Shown here: piece after piece, positions 1 to 10,700 of the stretch
How positions within the stretch are numbered: the first letter of the stretch is position 1
Layout of the letters: every line of letters starts with the position of its first letter
NCBI GenBank assembly: GCA_049999765.1
Contig: JBNGIQ010009373.1
Coordinates: 154,593 to 218,592 of the forward strand
DNA from: Phaeoceros laevis
Taxonomy: Eukaryota; Anthocerotophyta; Anthocerotopsida; Notothyladales
DNA length: 64,000 nt
Direction: 5' to 3'
Program-made: the position numbers and the translations under genes
Notes under the pieces: model-generated
Database searches by the model: none
What the model was told of the DNA's origin: nothing
What the model saw: the letters and a program-made list of their open reading frames with translations, nothing else

Positions 1-2013
1 CTATTTGGAGGTATTTTTGCTAAATTTATTTTTTGCATGAAATAGGTGATGACTAGTTGAATATATATGTGCAGGTCAAGGTATTTTTCCAATCCAAGAT
101 TCGGCCATTCCCCCCTGAGACATAAAGCATATTACCACCTTCTTGAGTGTTTACGGGTGAGCACAACTACATGTTCATGTAGCAAGTCCTAAGTTGCTTG
201 TGTGTTCTCATTTGAGTATGGTAGATAGTTTCCTGCAATATCCTACTCGTGCCGTGTATGGCAGGTTGTCAATCTGAAGTCCGCATCCAGAATCACTCGC
301 AACAAGATGATTCTTCTTCCCGATCACAAAGTGATACAAAGTGGTTACGAAGCCATTCTCACTCGTGCCGTGTATGGCAGGTTGTCAATCTCAAGTCCGC
401 ATCTAGAATCACTCGCAACAAGACGATTCTTCTTCCCGATGACAAAGTGATACAAAGTGGTTACGAAGCCATTCTCAGCTTGCACAAAGCCAACCTCACC
501 CCTTCCAGCACATTCAAAGGACAATGCCACAAAACCAGCCTGGTCTAGGAACTTGCAAGCAAACAATGCATGTCTTCATGCAAAGTCCCTTGTCTAGCTC
601 TTTGAATTACATACATCAACCAAAGTTGGAACCAAGACCCACTTGCAAGGCACATTTTATTTGTCAATTCCTGGTGAGACCACTTGTCCTGAAAATTTCG
701 AGAACAAACCAGTCCAGGAGACAGGTTGGGCTGAAGTATCACAAGACTGTTGTGATACGGCGTACCTTGGTAATCTCCAGCTTGGGCTTCTCCGTAGACA
801 GCCGCCATAGATTGCATCACCTTGTGATGCAATACCTGCAGTCATCAGTGTGACTGGAGTAGTACTCTCTCTAGTGGCGCGCAGTCGAGCCACAGCTGTT
901 TTCTACTTCATTTTTGACGCCTCATGTAAGGATGCCAGATGGACATAGGCATCATGGGATGGGCATCCTCCAAGTGGCTTTTTTGGTGGTTCCCCAGATT
1001 CCCGCATACAAGGCGTGGATGCCACGCCACCTGCATCGGCCTTGTACCTGTTCACCACTTATCCACTGCATCCCATCTCCCGCGCCCTACATGGGGTCTC
1101 CGAAATATCTAGCATACAGCATGCCTATGCACAGTCTGCGCATGTTGTGTCTGTACAGTGGACAAGGGATTTTACCATCATCTTACCCTGATTACCACGA
1201 GTTTACTACGCGTTACCCGATCAAATCGACAGCGAATCGTGCTGGTCAACAAAATCGCAGTTCTTAATCTACTATTCAGGGCACCTAGTCAACAAAAGCA
1301 GTTGAATGTGATACTATTTTTAGCAAATCGAATCAAAGCGACGTTTGGTGGAGCTGGCGAGCGACGTGGCCCGCCTAGCGATCAGCCGATGAGCACATCG
1401 CGCGGCGTAGCCCACGTGGTGAGCCCTCTAACTGCGGTTAGTTGCAGGTCCCGAGCGCAGCGCTGCAATGATGACTGGCGGGGTCCCCGCGACTTGAATG
1501 CATTCGTCGACGCCGAATGCCGAATGATGCGCCATCATGGGAACTGGCCCTGCCATCCGGGACTGGTGTTTACGCCTGGATTATCGCGCAAGCCGCGCAG
1601 TAAGTAAGAGTATAATATCGTTTCAGCGCTCGACAAAAATATCGGAGCTGTGTGCTGGCGGGCCAATCCTGTGGCAGAGACCGCCTCATTGGCCGTTTCG
1701 TTCTCCTAAACGCGCGTTAGTGTGCCTGCCTGCTGGTTACCTGCATGAAGACCAGCTGTGGCGCTGTCATCACTCTCCCGGCCTGCTCTTGCCCGCGCAC
1801 GCCGATCCGATTGTGTCCTCCCGCTGCCGCTGCCCTCGGAGCTTGCCGCACGAACTTGTGTGCTTGCCGGCGATTGCCGCGGAGGAGGAGGAGGAGCCGC
1901 ATTGGACGGGGGAGGGGAGGCGAAGGGAGGAGCTGAGCGGAGGAGGAAGGTGTCGATGGTGGACAGCAATACACTCCCGCCGGCGGTGCTTGGGAGATAG
2001 TTGATCAGGCTTT
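1..2013. other. Intergenic DNA and GC-rich leader upstream of the MAX2-like gene
   Basis: I see no convincing gene here. Short open frames exist on both strands but match nothing I recognise. The left part (up to about 900) carries a 116-bp tandem duplication, listed separately. From about 1330 the sequence becomes GC-rich with GGA/GGAGGA runs (around 1880-1950). That fits a promoter and 5' leader of the F-box gene that starts at 2303. No clear TATA box was found. Confidence 0.5.
245..476. repeat. 116-bp tandem duplication
   Basis: Positions 245-360 and 361-476 are two head-to-tail copies of one 116-bp unit starting ACTCGTGCCGTGTATGG. They differ at only a few positions (for example CTGAAG/CTCAAG, ATCC/ATCT, GATCAC/GATGAC). 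The minus strand is open through part of the second copy and beyond (about 345-566), but that product is not recognised. Low divergence suggests a recent event. Confidence 0.9.
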
Positions 2014-2097
2014 ATGAGAGGGTGCCACTCCAGAGCCGGGATAGCTCAGCAGTTCGAGATCAGCATGGACTACCTGGACGAGTACCCGCTAGGGTAG
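2014..2097 (+). promoter_or_regulatory. Possible upstream ORF in the MAX2-like leader
   Basis: An ATG at 2014 opens a 27-codon frame ending at TAG 2095-2097, about 205 bases before the F-box start codon. It contains a second in-frame ATG at 2065. A shorter uORF (ATG near 2157, nine codons) follows. If the transcript starts upstream of 2014, these could lower initiation at 2303. The transcription start is not known, so this is inference. Confidence 0.35.
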
Positions 2098-2302
2098 AAG
2101 TGGAGCTCTGGTGGCGAGGAGGTGGTGGGAGGGTGGAGTGGGGGAGAGGAGGAGGAATGGAGGCAACCGAGCTGCGTGGATGCTGATGATTGCGGGTGGA
2201 AGCTTTGGCGTGAGACGTGGAGCAGCTGCTGGAAGGAGGCGGAAGAGGATTGGGGTGGAGGAGCGCGCTGAGTAGCCTTCGCAAGTCCCAGGGAAGCGGA
2301 AG

Positions 2303-5203
2303 ATGGATTTCATGCGGACCACGGCTCCGTTGGAGTTCATGCCTTCTGGGTCTGCAGCAGCATGGGGTGCATACCCTGTGGCCTTCGACTTCGGGGACTT
2401 TGCGACATCCTGGATTCAGCAGGGCAATGGCAGGCATCCGGCGGGATGCACTTGCAGCATGCACGGAACGCATATCAGCGATCTTCCCGAGCCTATTCTG
2501 ACCAACATATTTGCCAGCGTCAACGATGTGCGTTCCAGGAATTGTATGTCCCTTGTCTGTCGGGACTGGTATCTGCTGGACCGGTATACCCGTACTCAGC
2601 TATGTCTTCGGGGGAATATCGTTGATCTGGCTTCCCTCCCCATGTGCTTCAACCAGGTCACCACCCTCGACTTGTCGCTGATATCACCGTGGGGTTACTC
2701 CATCTTCCACGCCACCAACCAGGGTGATCGAATTGTCCGCTTGATGGTGCAAGCGTTTCCTTTGGTCAAGGACTTGACGATGTATGTGAAGAATGTGTTC
2801 GATGTGCAGCTGATCCCGTTCTTGTGGCCGAATGTGGAGTCTGTCACTCTTGTGAGGTGGCACCAGAGGCCCACGGAACCGCAGGAGGCTTTGGAGCCCG
2901 GCACCGAGCTGCACCATCTGGTCACAGCCTGTCCCAAGCTCAGAAAGGTAGATCTTTCCAAGTTCTACTGCTGGACGGAGGACGTGCCCCCTGCCCTGGT
3001 GGTTGGTACTGTGGCCAGCAGTCTCAAGTGCTTGAACTTGCTGAAGATATCCCCGGAAGGGTTCCGGGCGCAGGATCTGGCCACCATCACTGGGGCGTGC
3101 AGGAGCTTGGAGGAGTTTTACGTTCTCTGTGACTTTGACCCCCGTTTCGTGGACCCTGTGGGGGATCAGGCCCTCATTTCGCTGGGGCAGACGTGTACAC
3201 AGCTGCGAGTTCTTCATCTGGTGGACACTAACGCCTGGGATGCCACACGGGGGGATGTTGGAGACGGTTTCACGGGAGAAGATGCTAGCATTACTCCGGC
3301 AGGGTTGCAGCAAGTCTTCAAGGCTCTTCCTCACCTAGAGGAGCTGGTTTTCCTCCTCGCCCAAACCGTTAAAGACGTAGGCCCTGCCTTGGAGACTCTT
3401 CCTGTCCACTGCAAGAAGTTGAAGGTGTTGAAGCTCAGCCACTTCCACGGGGTGTGCAAGGGCCCGGAGCCGGATGGGGTTGCTCTTTGCAAGCAGCTTG
3501 TAAAGTTGACCATCAAGAATTGTTCAGATCTCCACGACGATTCGTTGGCTGCCATTGGGAAGGGTTGCGTCCAGCTCGACCAACTGCATTTGCGAGGGAT
3601 AAGCACCATCTCGCCCGACGGTGTTGCTGAGTGTGTGAAAAGGCTTGCTGGCACCCTGAAGGATGTCGAGTTCTCTCGCTGCGAGCAGCTTAATGCTGCT
3701 CAGGTTTTGAAAGCACTGGAACCCATCCGTCCCTCGCTCGAGACTCTTAGCCTTGATTGCGTCTGGGACATGGATATTGTTGCTCGTGAAAGTGCTGCAG
3801 CTGCAGCAGCTGGAAAGGCGGCGGAGATTCTTAGCGTTTCCGACATTCTGGGCATGAGCGCCGAAGAATTGTTCTCAGGTGGCATGAGCAGCAGTACCGA
3901 CAGAGGACGGCATCGTGCTCTGTCGGGGAAGAAGGGCAGCTCCAGGGCTTCTGGAGCTAGTGCCTCAGTCGGTGGTGCATTTTTTCAGCCCTTGGGGCCG
4001 AGCTCCGACTTCATCAAGGTGGGATTTGAGGCCCCAGAGACCCCAGAAGTAAACAGTGGTTTTGTAACTGTGGGTTTCGATGCAGGTGATGAACCATGTA
4101 GCGACTTTGTGACAATGGGCTTCGACCCGGGGATGGGAAGTGATTTTGTAACCATTGGATTTGACTCCGGTGATCAATTCAAACCTCAGAACAAGAGGCC
4201 GAGGACATGTGCACGTGATGAGGATTCATTTGTGGTGAGAGGAGTCCCGAGTAGCTGGGGTGTGCAACCTCATGGCGCAGGTTTTGACACCAAGCATATC
4301 AGCAAGTCCCAGGTCGAAACGGGTTATTTTAACCCTTATTCACAGGACACTGGTTGCCCCGAACAGAAGAAGTATTTGAGTGGGAAGGGGTACGAGGCGT
4401 CCTGGATGCAGGGTCAGATGTCGCACCACCCTGACTATGGGTCTGAGTATGCTGCTGCAGCAAGCCAACCCAGCTTTGGGCACAAGGTGCACAAGCAAAA
4501 TGAGGTGGCATACCCTCTCATATCAACAGATCGGGCCTTGATGTCTTGGGGGGCTGGGAACTCGTTCCAGGCTGTCAAGCAGAAGGTTCCCCAAGATTCT
4601 TGGAGTTCCCTGAAAAAACTCTCGCTACGTATTGCTCCTTGGGACTTGATTGAGTATCTACCGATGATGGGTCTTCGTTCCTGTCCTGTGTTGGAGGAGA
4701 TCAGTATCCGAGTTGAAGGTGATGTAAAAGCACTCACTGTTCCACCCCAGCGGTCATGGGGGCTGGGCTCCTTTGAGTGCTACCCTTTGCTGTCAAAGCT
4801 TACATTGGATGTCAGTGATGCAGAGGGCTATGCCCTGAGTGCTCCGCAAGGCTGCTGTGACCTCAGCCAATGGGAGAGATATTTCCTTGCAGATTTGAGG
4901 CTCCTGCAACTGACGGAACTGAATTACAGTCCTCCACTGGATAAAGACATCAATCACAGAGGACTCAACCTACCAGGGGCTGGACTTCTTTCAGAGTGTC
5001 TCAGTCTCCGGAAGCTTTTTGTGCATGGCACAGTACATGAACACTTTCTGTTCATGCTTCAGCAGCAGCTTACAGGTCTCCGTGACTTCCAGATACGTTC
5101 GGATTACTACCCAGCACCTCCGGATGATACTAGCACAGAGTTACGGCCCGTCTCGTGCAAACGCTTCGAATTGGCTCTAACTCAGCGTGGGTTTCCAGAT
5201 TAA
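2303..5203 (+). CDS. MAX2: MAX2-like F-box/LRR protein
   Basis: Intronless 966-residue frame. An F-box lies at about residues 57-97 (THISDLPEPILTNIF, then SRNCMSLVCRDWYLLDRY). It is followed by RGNIVDLASLP and the VTTLDLSLISPWG stretch typical of MAX2, then leucine-rich repeats to about residue 500. A long low-complexity insert (about 505-760) separates them from a C-terminal LRR block starting near KLSLRIAPWDLIEYLP. The end, RFELALTQRGFPD, matches the conserved MAX2 C-terminal helix. In the family, MAX2 is the substrate receptor of an SCF ubiquitin ligase in the nucleus. It targets SMXL repressors downstream of KAI2 or D14 (karrikin and strigolactone-type signals). The insert makes the protein longer than the roughly 700 residues usual in flowering plants and holds four DFVTxGFD-like repeats (residues about 567-626). 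The start at 2303 is the first in-frame ATG. Confidence 0.9.
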   Translation: MDFMRTTAPLEFMPSGSAAAWGAYPVAFDFGDFATSWIQQGNGRHPAGCTCSMHGTHISDLPEPILTNIFASVNDVRSRNCMSLVCRDWYLLDRYTRTQLCLRGNIVDLASLPMCFNQVTTLDLSLISPWGYSIFHATNQGDRIVRLMVQAFPLVKDLTMYVKNVFDVQLIPFLWPNVESVTLVRWHQRPTEPQEALEPGTELHHLVTACPKLRKVDLSKFYCWTEDVPPALVVGTVASSLKCLNLLKISPEGFRAQDLATITGACRSLEEFYVLCDFDPRFVDPVGDQALISLGQTCTQLRVLHLVDTNAWDATRGDVGDGFTGEDASITPAGLQQVFKALPHLEELVFLLAQTVKDVGPALETLPVHCKKLKVLKLSHFHGVCKGPEPDGVALCKQLVKLTIKNCSDLHDDSLAAIGKGCVQLDQLHLRGISTISPDGVAECVKRLAGTLKDVEFSRCEQLNAAQVLKALEPIRPSLETLSLDCVWDMDIVARESAAAAAAGKAAEILSVSDILGMSAEELFSGGMSSSTDRGRHRALSGKKGSSRASGASASVGGAFFQPLGPSSDFIKVGFEAPETPEVNSGFVTVGFDAGDEPCSDFVTMGFDPGMGSDFVTIGFDSGDQFKPQNKRPRTCARDEDSFVVRGVPSSWGVQPHGAGFDTKHISKSQVETGYFNPYSQDTGCPEQKKYLSGKGYEASWMQGQMSHHPDYGSEYAAAASQPSFGHKVHKQNEVAYPLISTDRALMSWGAGNSFQAVKQKVPQDSWSSLKKLSLRIAPWDLIEYLPMMGLRSCPVLEEISIRVEGDVKALTVPPQRSWGLGSFECYPLLSKLTLDVSDAEGYALSAPQGCCDLSQWERYFLADLRLLQLTELNYSPPLDKDINHRGLNLPGAGLLSECLSLRKLFVHGTVHEHFLFMLQQQLTGLRDFQIRSDYYPAPPDDTSTELRPVSCKRFELALTQRGFPD

Positions 5204-6071
5204 TCTGCGGGGGCAGATGAGTGAAGCTGTGTTTTTTTGTGTCTGGTGATAGTCTTACCAACTTTGAATTGTCCGTGTTAAAATGGTGTCCAGTACTCAG
5301 AGCAGCAGGTTTCATGGAGCAGAACTGTCAGCCTTGTTTTTTCTACTCGCTTAACTTTTGCAGGGTAGGTCTTGGACCAGGGGCTGGTGGGATGCCCACT
5401 GGTTAGCGACGTCTTTGAAGCACTTAGCTCTGGCAAGGTGTGGTGGTCTTACAGTGACCGGTTTTTTCCCGGCTAGATGTTTGTCTGCAGATATGCAGGT
5501 TAACAGCTGAGTCGAGGTTGAGGCTTCTACTCTTGAAGCTCATCGGTTGCTGATGACCTGTGCCTCCACAAAAGTTCCTTGTTAAGTGTTTTTTTCTGGG
5601 TAAATGTTAGATATGCTGATACACCAGCAATGCTGCTCTTGCGGAACACTATTTTCTAGGTGATGTAATGTAATTTGGCATCGGGCTTTGTTATGGCAGT
5701 TGGGAGTGTGGCTTTCAATTTTTTGTGATCTGGTTGGTTTTTTAGACAGATGGATGGCTCTTTCGTGCCACTTCAACGGAGAGGCATCCTAGATGTTGAC
5801 CGTGGCATTTGTGACCGTGGCTGGTCGTTAGATCCTACAGCAAGAGTAGAACGTCCCAGAACGTGGTGAAGCTTACTTAAAGTCGTGAGGCTTGGTTGTG
5901 CACAAAATCAAGTCATCATTAAATCGAAAACCCAACTCTAATAGTGTCATTTGCGGACATTAAGTGGGATGTAGAAGTCAGCAGGACTATCGATCCTATG
6001 CCAGTAGCAGCTTTTCTATGGGGCTATTTTCCAAAGTCATATGTACAGGTCTGCCTCACTCGAAAATGTTG
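5204..6071. other. Intergenic, between convergent genes
   Basis: 3' flank of the F-box gene and of the small minus-strand gene that ends at 6072. T-rich stretches (5225-5240, 5580-5600) could belong to a 3' UTR. No gene is supported. Confidence 0.5.
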
Positions 6072-6668
6072 CTACGCAACTTGCGGTTGTGCGTTGTCAT
6101 CTTCGACAACTACTTTCACAACAGTCTCAGAGGAGCCCTCAACTTTATCAACAGTCCTGGGAACAATGCAAGTAAACAGCTTATCAGCTCTCAGCAAATC
6201 TGGACCTTTCCCAGGCCTGAGCATAAAACTTTTGCCAAGAATCGCGTACCCCGGAAATTCGCCTTCGTCTTCTGCGTAATTGGGGTCACATTTATCGAGC
6301 GCAGAGATGTCACCATCCAGAAACTCCTCGCCGGCTACACCCCATGTGTGCTTGCCGCCAGCACCACCTACACACATGGCATTGGAAAAGCTTTAGGTGA
6401 CGGACAAAGTCCTAAGCCTTCTTTCCGCACAGCATGTGCGGACAGGGACAGGGTGCCTACCTTTCTTCACTGCGCCAAGCCTCCCTGTCCCTGTTCCATG
6501 TGAGCCAGAGTGAGCAATTGTGAGCAGCGGGACCTCACAGGCATGCGGCGGCCGCTCAACCGACAATCAGGCAAAAGGCAAAGACAAATAGAAACCTGAG
6601 TGCCGCTCCATGCGAGCATCACTCTTCTTCGATTTCCGATGATCGGCCTGGTGAACTGCACCCGTCAT
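6072..6668 (-). CDS. Small SERBP1/HABP4-like protein, three exons
   Basis: Proposed exons: 6668-6596, 6490-6461 and 6367-6072, giving 132 residues. The joined protein reads MTGAVHQADHRKSKK..., then RHSGTGR, then KKGGAGGKHTWG, then an acidic DPNYAEDEGEF segment and a V-rich tail. The RHSG(T/S)GR...KKGG(A/S)G..(N/T)WG pattern is the hallmark of HABP4/PAI-RBP1 (SERBP1) type RNA- or ribosome-binding proteins and also occurs in small plant proteins. All three junctions keep phase and have GT-AG ends (introns 105 and 93 bp). Exon 2 is only 30 nt, and its acceptor (AACAG) has a weak pyrimidine tract, so this is the least certain part. The third exon is open on its own for 98 codons. The function in this plant is unknown. 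The gene is convergent with the MAX2-like gene. Confidence 0.5.
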
Positions 6669-7261
6669 GGTTCTACCTGCCACAAGTAAACCAGTGTGCC
6701 AAGACTCAGAATTCTAGGAGACCAGGGGGCAACCAGCAATGGAAAATAACAAGGATGACGAGCTACCCATGGCGCAAACAATCAGGGTAGCGGTGGAGAT
6801 GCTCAGCAGCAGATCAGAAAAGCAGGCAGCAGCAGCAGCGGCGGCGCATCAACCCACCCAGCCGAAACCAAATTGTCCACCGTCTCACCTGCCGAGGAAT
6901 GTGGGAGGATCTGAGGCTTTGGAGGCACAAAGGACAGGCAAAGGCAAGTATGAGAGCTCGAAGAGAAGAGCCTTCGCTCGGTGGATGTTTAGTCCAGTCC
7001 AGAGCTCTCGGGGAGAAATGTGGGAGACCGTAAAGCTGGAATGCCAAGTGGGCGGTGGGCGCTTTTTTCTGTACTGCATGATGTGGCGGATAGAAGATTC
7101 TTACCGACCTGGCAGTCTAACTGTCCCAACTTACAGCCTGATGTCCCACATGTGTCAGTGCAAAAGTAAACTGAAACTGAAACCTTCTCGCAGATGCAAA
7201 GTGACACATTTATGATTTATCCACTTATTGTTTTATAGCTGAATATATTACTAACTTTTAC
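6669..7261. other. Intergenic, upstream of the small minus-strand gene
   Basis: Probable 5' flank of the SERBP1-like gene. A (GCA)n run at 6826-6845 encodes only poly-Ala/Gln in open frames. No gene is recognised. Confidence 0.4.
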
Positions 7262-7266
7262 AAAAA
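7262..7266 (-). terminator. Pol III terminator (T run) of tRNA-Cys
   Basis: On the minus strand a run of five T lies 23 bases past the tRNA 3' end, the usual RNA polymerase III stop signal. Confidence 0.6.
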
Positions 7267-7289
7267 GGAGCCAATCGGTGACGAGGCGA

Positions 7290-7361
7290 AGGAGGCAACC
7301 AGGGTTGAACTGGTGACCTATCGGACTGCAGCCGATTGCTCTACCACTGAGCTATACCTCC
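7290..7361 (-). tRNA. tRNA-Cys (anticodon GCA)
   Basis: A 72-nt cloverleaf on the minus strand. The acceptor stem is GGAGGTA paired with TGCCTCC (one T-G pair). The D arm with the A box is TAGCTCAGTGGTAGAGCA. The anticodon stem ATCGG/CCGAT closes the loop CTGCAGT, with anticodon GCA at 7329-7327. The variable region is AGGTC. The T stem ACCAG/CTGGT closes loop TTCAACC. There is no intron and no encoded CCA, as expected for a nuclear gene. The TAGCTCAGTGGTAGAGCA and CTGCAG cores match plant tRNA-Cys. The acceptor and anticodon stem bases differ from the plant nuclear consensus I know, but pairing is kept. Confidence 0.9.
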
Positions 7362-7788
7362 TTACACGCTGGCATGTTGCGTTTTAGCTTTAACATCTTA
7401 ATTATCAATGTCGATGCCGCCGTCTAGTGTCTTGTCACCTCAGTAGGTTACCCGGATGCTAATCCTGGGAGCCTCCCAGGAGACTCAGCGTTAAACAAAC
7501 ACACACAGTCGCGCTCAGGCTCTACTGCGTTCCAACAAAAGAAAGAAAAAAGAATCGTTCCGTGGTGACTTGATGCCCGGCACTATGATGAAATGACAAG
7601 CAGGACAGGTATCCTAGTCAAGTCAAAATCTTAACAAACATTCGGCACAATTTGCTGGATTTACAAAAAATTGTTGATAGAGGTGTGACTTCGTACGCAA
7701 TTGCAGTAGGCAGCGAAGGGCACCTGTGCACTTATTTTGGTGGTCACGTCGTGATTCCATGTGCAAGAATGGTTGGCCTAGATTTGGA
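7362..7788. other. Intergenic, between tRNA and PPR gene 1
   Basis: No remnant of the missing DYW-domain end of PPR gene 1 is visible here. An 80-codon plus-strand open frame (7652-7894) overlaps the end of the PPR gene and is not recognised. Confidence 0.4.
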
Positions 7789-10700
7789 TTACGGTGTGAT
7801 AGTGCGGTTAGGAAGGTGGGAAACGAGAAAGTCTGACCTGGCCTGCGCCGTCAGCGAAGTTGTTGTCTCATCAGGTATATTGTTCACAGCATAAGCAACA
7901 GCCAGTTTTTCGCTGTGCACACACAACTCAGTTGTCTTCTCATCGTTGGGTCTGTCCTGCAACGACGAGTCAAGATGCGGCACATATCCCTCATTCTGCA
8001 TTCTGGGGAGAAGCTGTTCCAGCCTTGCATACATGCCTTCACTCTCACAGTGCTTCTTGTCCCCAACTGCAAACGTGTGCACCACCCCGCCCATGTCAGT
8101 GCACCAGGTCAGGCCAGGTTCTTTCCATGCCCCCCATTTCACCCTCCTTGCCTGCATCTCCCTTGCCTCCTCCCACATCTGAGCCCTTGCGTAAATGTTG
8201 GACATCAACACATAAGATGCAGCATCTTTTTCATCTAACCTCAGCGCAAACTCAAAAGCTTGTCGGCCGATCTCAACGTTGTTCCACTTCTGGCAAGCTC
8301 CTAAGAGTGTGTGCCACACTGCACCAGTCGCTGGGAAAGGCATGGTTTTGGCCATCTGAAACGCCTCGTCCAGATGACCTGCACGACCCAGAAGATCCAT
8401 CATGCATGTGTAATGCTCTGCGGTTGGACTGATGCCGTAATCAGTTCTCATGAGCTTGAAGTAACTTCGGCCTTTGTCCACTAGACCAGCATGACTGCAC
8501 ACTGTAAGCACACTAAGAACTGTGATGCCATTTGGTTGTATGCCCTCCAATCTCATCCTGTCAAGCAAGTCAAACACAAGGCCACTATCACCTTGGCGGG
8601 TGTATCCACCAATGAGAGCACCCCATGCCTCAACGGTTCGTTCAGGCAAAGAATCAAAAACCTGCTGGGAATCCAACATGCTCCCACACTTTGCATACAT
8701 ATTTACTAAGGCACCTCCCACAACCGTATCAGCTTGCATTCCTCGTTCCTCGATCTCTGCATGGAGCTGCATTCCCAAAGGTAGACAAGCGACATTTGCA
8801 CATGCCTGAAGGAGACATACAAATGTAACAGAATTTGGTGGAGAGAGGGATTCCTGTTGCATATCACTGTAAAGACTACGAGCTTCCTGGACAATCCCAT
8901 GCTGGGCATAACCTGCAATCATTGCAGTCCACGTCACTACATTCCTGTCCGGAATCCTGTCAAACATGTTGCGAGCATCCTCTAAACTGCCGCACTTTGC
9001 ATACATATTAACCAAGCTGCCGCCCAGAAAGACATCATTTTGTAGTCCTCGTTCTTCAATCTGTGCATGCAGCTGCTTTCCCTGTTCCAGAGCTCCAACA
9101 CCTAAACTGGCACATGCTTGCAGGAGGCATGTAAATGTAACAGAATTTGGAGAAGGACCTTCCTGTTGCATGCCCTTGTAAAGACTGAGGGCTTCCTGAC
9201 CCATCCCCTGCTGTGCATAACCTGCAAACATGGCATTCCATGTTGCAGGAGACCTGTTTGCTAGTCTGTCAAACACACTGCGAGCATCCTCTACATGTCC
9301 GCACTTTGCATACATGTTCACCAAGCTGCCTCCCAAAACAACATCATCTTCCAGTCCTCGTGCTTGAATCTGGGAATGGAGCTGCTTACCCTGATGCAGA
9401 GCCCCTCTACCAACAGATGCACATGCCTGAAGGAGGCATATGAATGTGACAGAGTCTGGAGCAGACAAGCCCTCCTCTTGCATCCGACTGTAAAGAGCAA
9501 GAGCTTCCAGACCCATCCCCTGCTGGGCATATCCTGCAATCATCGTAGTCCATGTCACAATATTTTTGTTGGGAAGCCTGTCAAACACACTACGAGCATC
9601 CTCTAAAGTGCCACACTTCGCATGCATATTGACCAAACTGCCGCCAAGGACCGAATCATGTTGCAATCCTCGTTCTTCAATCTCTCCATGCAGCTGCTTT
9701 CCCTGTTGCAGAGCTCCAACACCTACATTGGCACATGCCTGCAGGAGGCAGGTTAATGTAACAGAATCTGGAGCAGAGAGGCCGTCCTGTTGCATACCAT
9801 TGTAAATATCAAGGGCTTTCAGAGCCATCCCCTGCTGGGCATAACCTGCAATCATGGCAGTCCATGTTAAAACATTTCTCTCAGGAAGTCTGTTAAAGAC
9901 AGTGCGAGCGTCGTCTACAGTCCCACACTTTGCATACATGTTAACCAAGCTGCCGCCTACATCCACATCATTTTCCAGTCCTCGCTCTTGAATCTGTGCG
10001 TGGAGCTGCTTTCCGTCATGCAGAGCTCCTACACCTACAATGGCACAAGCGTGCAGGAGGCATACAAATGTAACAGAATTCGGAACACACATGCCCTCCT
10101 GACACATACCATTGTAAAGACTAAGAGCTTCCTGACCCATCCCTTGCTGGGAATAACCTGCAAACATCGCATTCCAAGTTACAACATTCCTGTCTGAAAG
10201 TCTGTCAAACATGCTGCGGGCATCATCTAAGCTGCCGCACTTTACGTACATGCTAACCAAGCTGCCACCTAAGACCACATCGTTTTCCAGTCCCTGCTCT
10301 TCTATCTGTGCGTGGAGCTGCTTTCCATGGTGCAGAGATCCTACACCTACACTAGCACATGCCTGCAGCAGACATACAAATGTTACAGAATCTGGAGGCA
10401 AGAGGCCTACATTTTGCATACTACTGTAAAGACTAAGGGCTTCCTCACCCATTCCCTGATGGGCATAACCTGTGATCATTGTGGTCCACGTTATGACATT
10501 CCTGTGTGGAAGTCTGTCAAACATGGTGCGAGCATCCTCTACACTACCACACTTTGAATACATGTTAACTAAGCTACAGCCTAGAACTACATCATCTTGC
10601 AATCCTTTTTCCTGGATCTGTCTATGGAGATGCTTTCCCTCTTGCAGAGCTCGTACACCAATATTAGCACATGCCTGGAGCAGGCATACAAATGTAACGG

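Noticed and set aside
2036-2100. tRNA-like start GCCGGGATAGCTCAG in the MAX2 leader
   Set aside because: Only the 5' arm resembles a tRNA. What follows cannot form an anticodon arm or T arm, so I treat it as coincidence.
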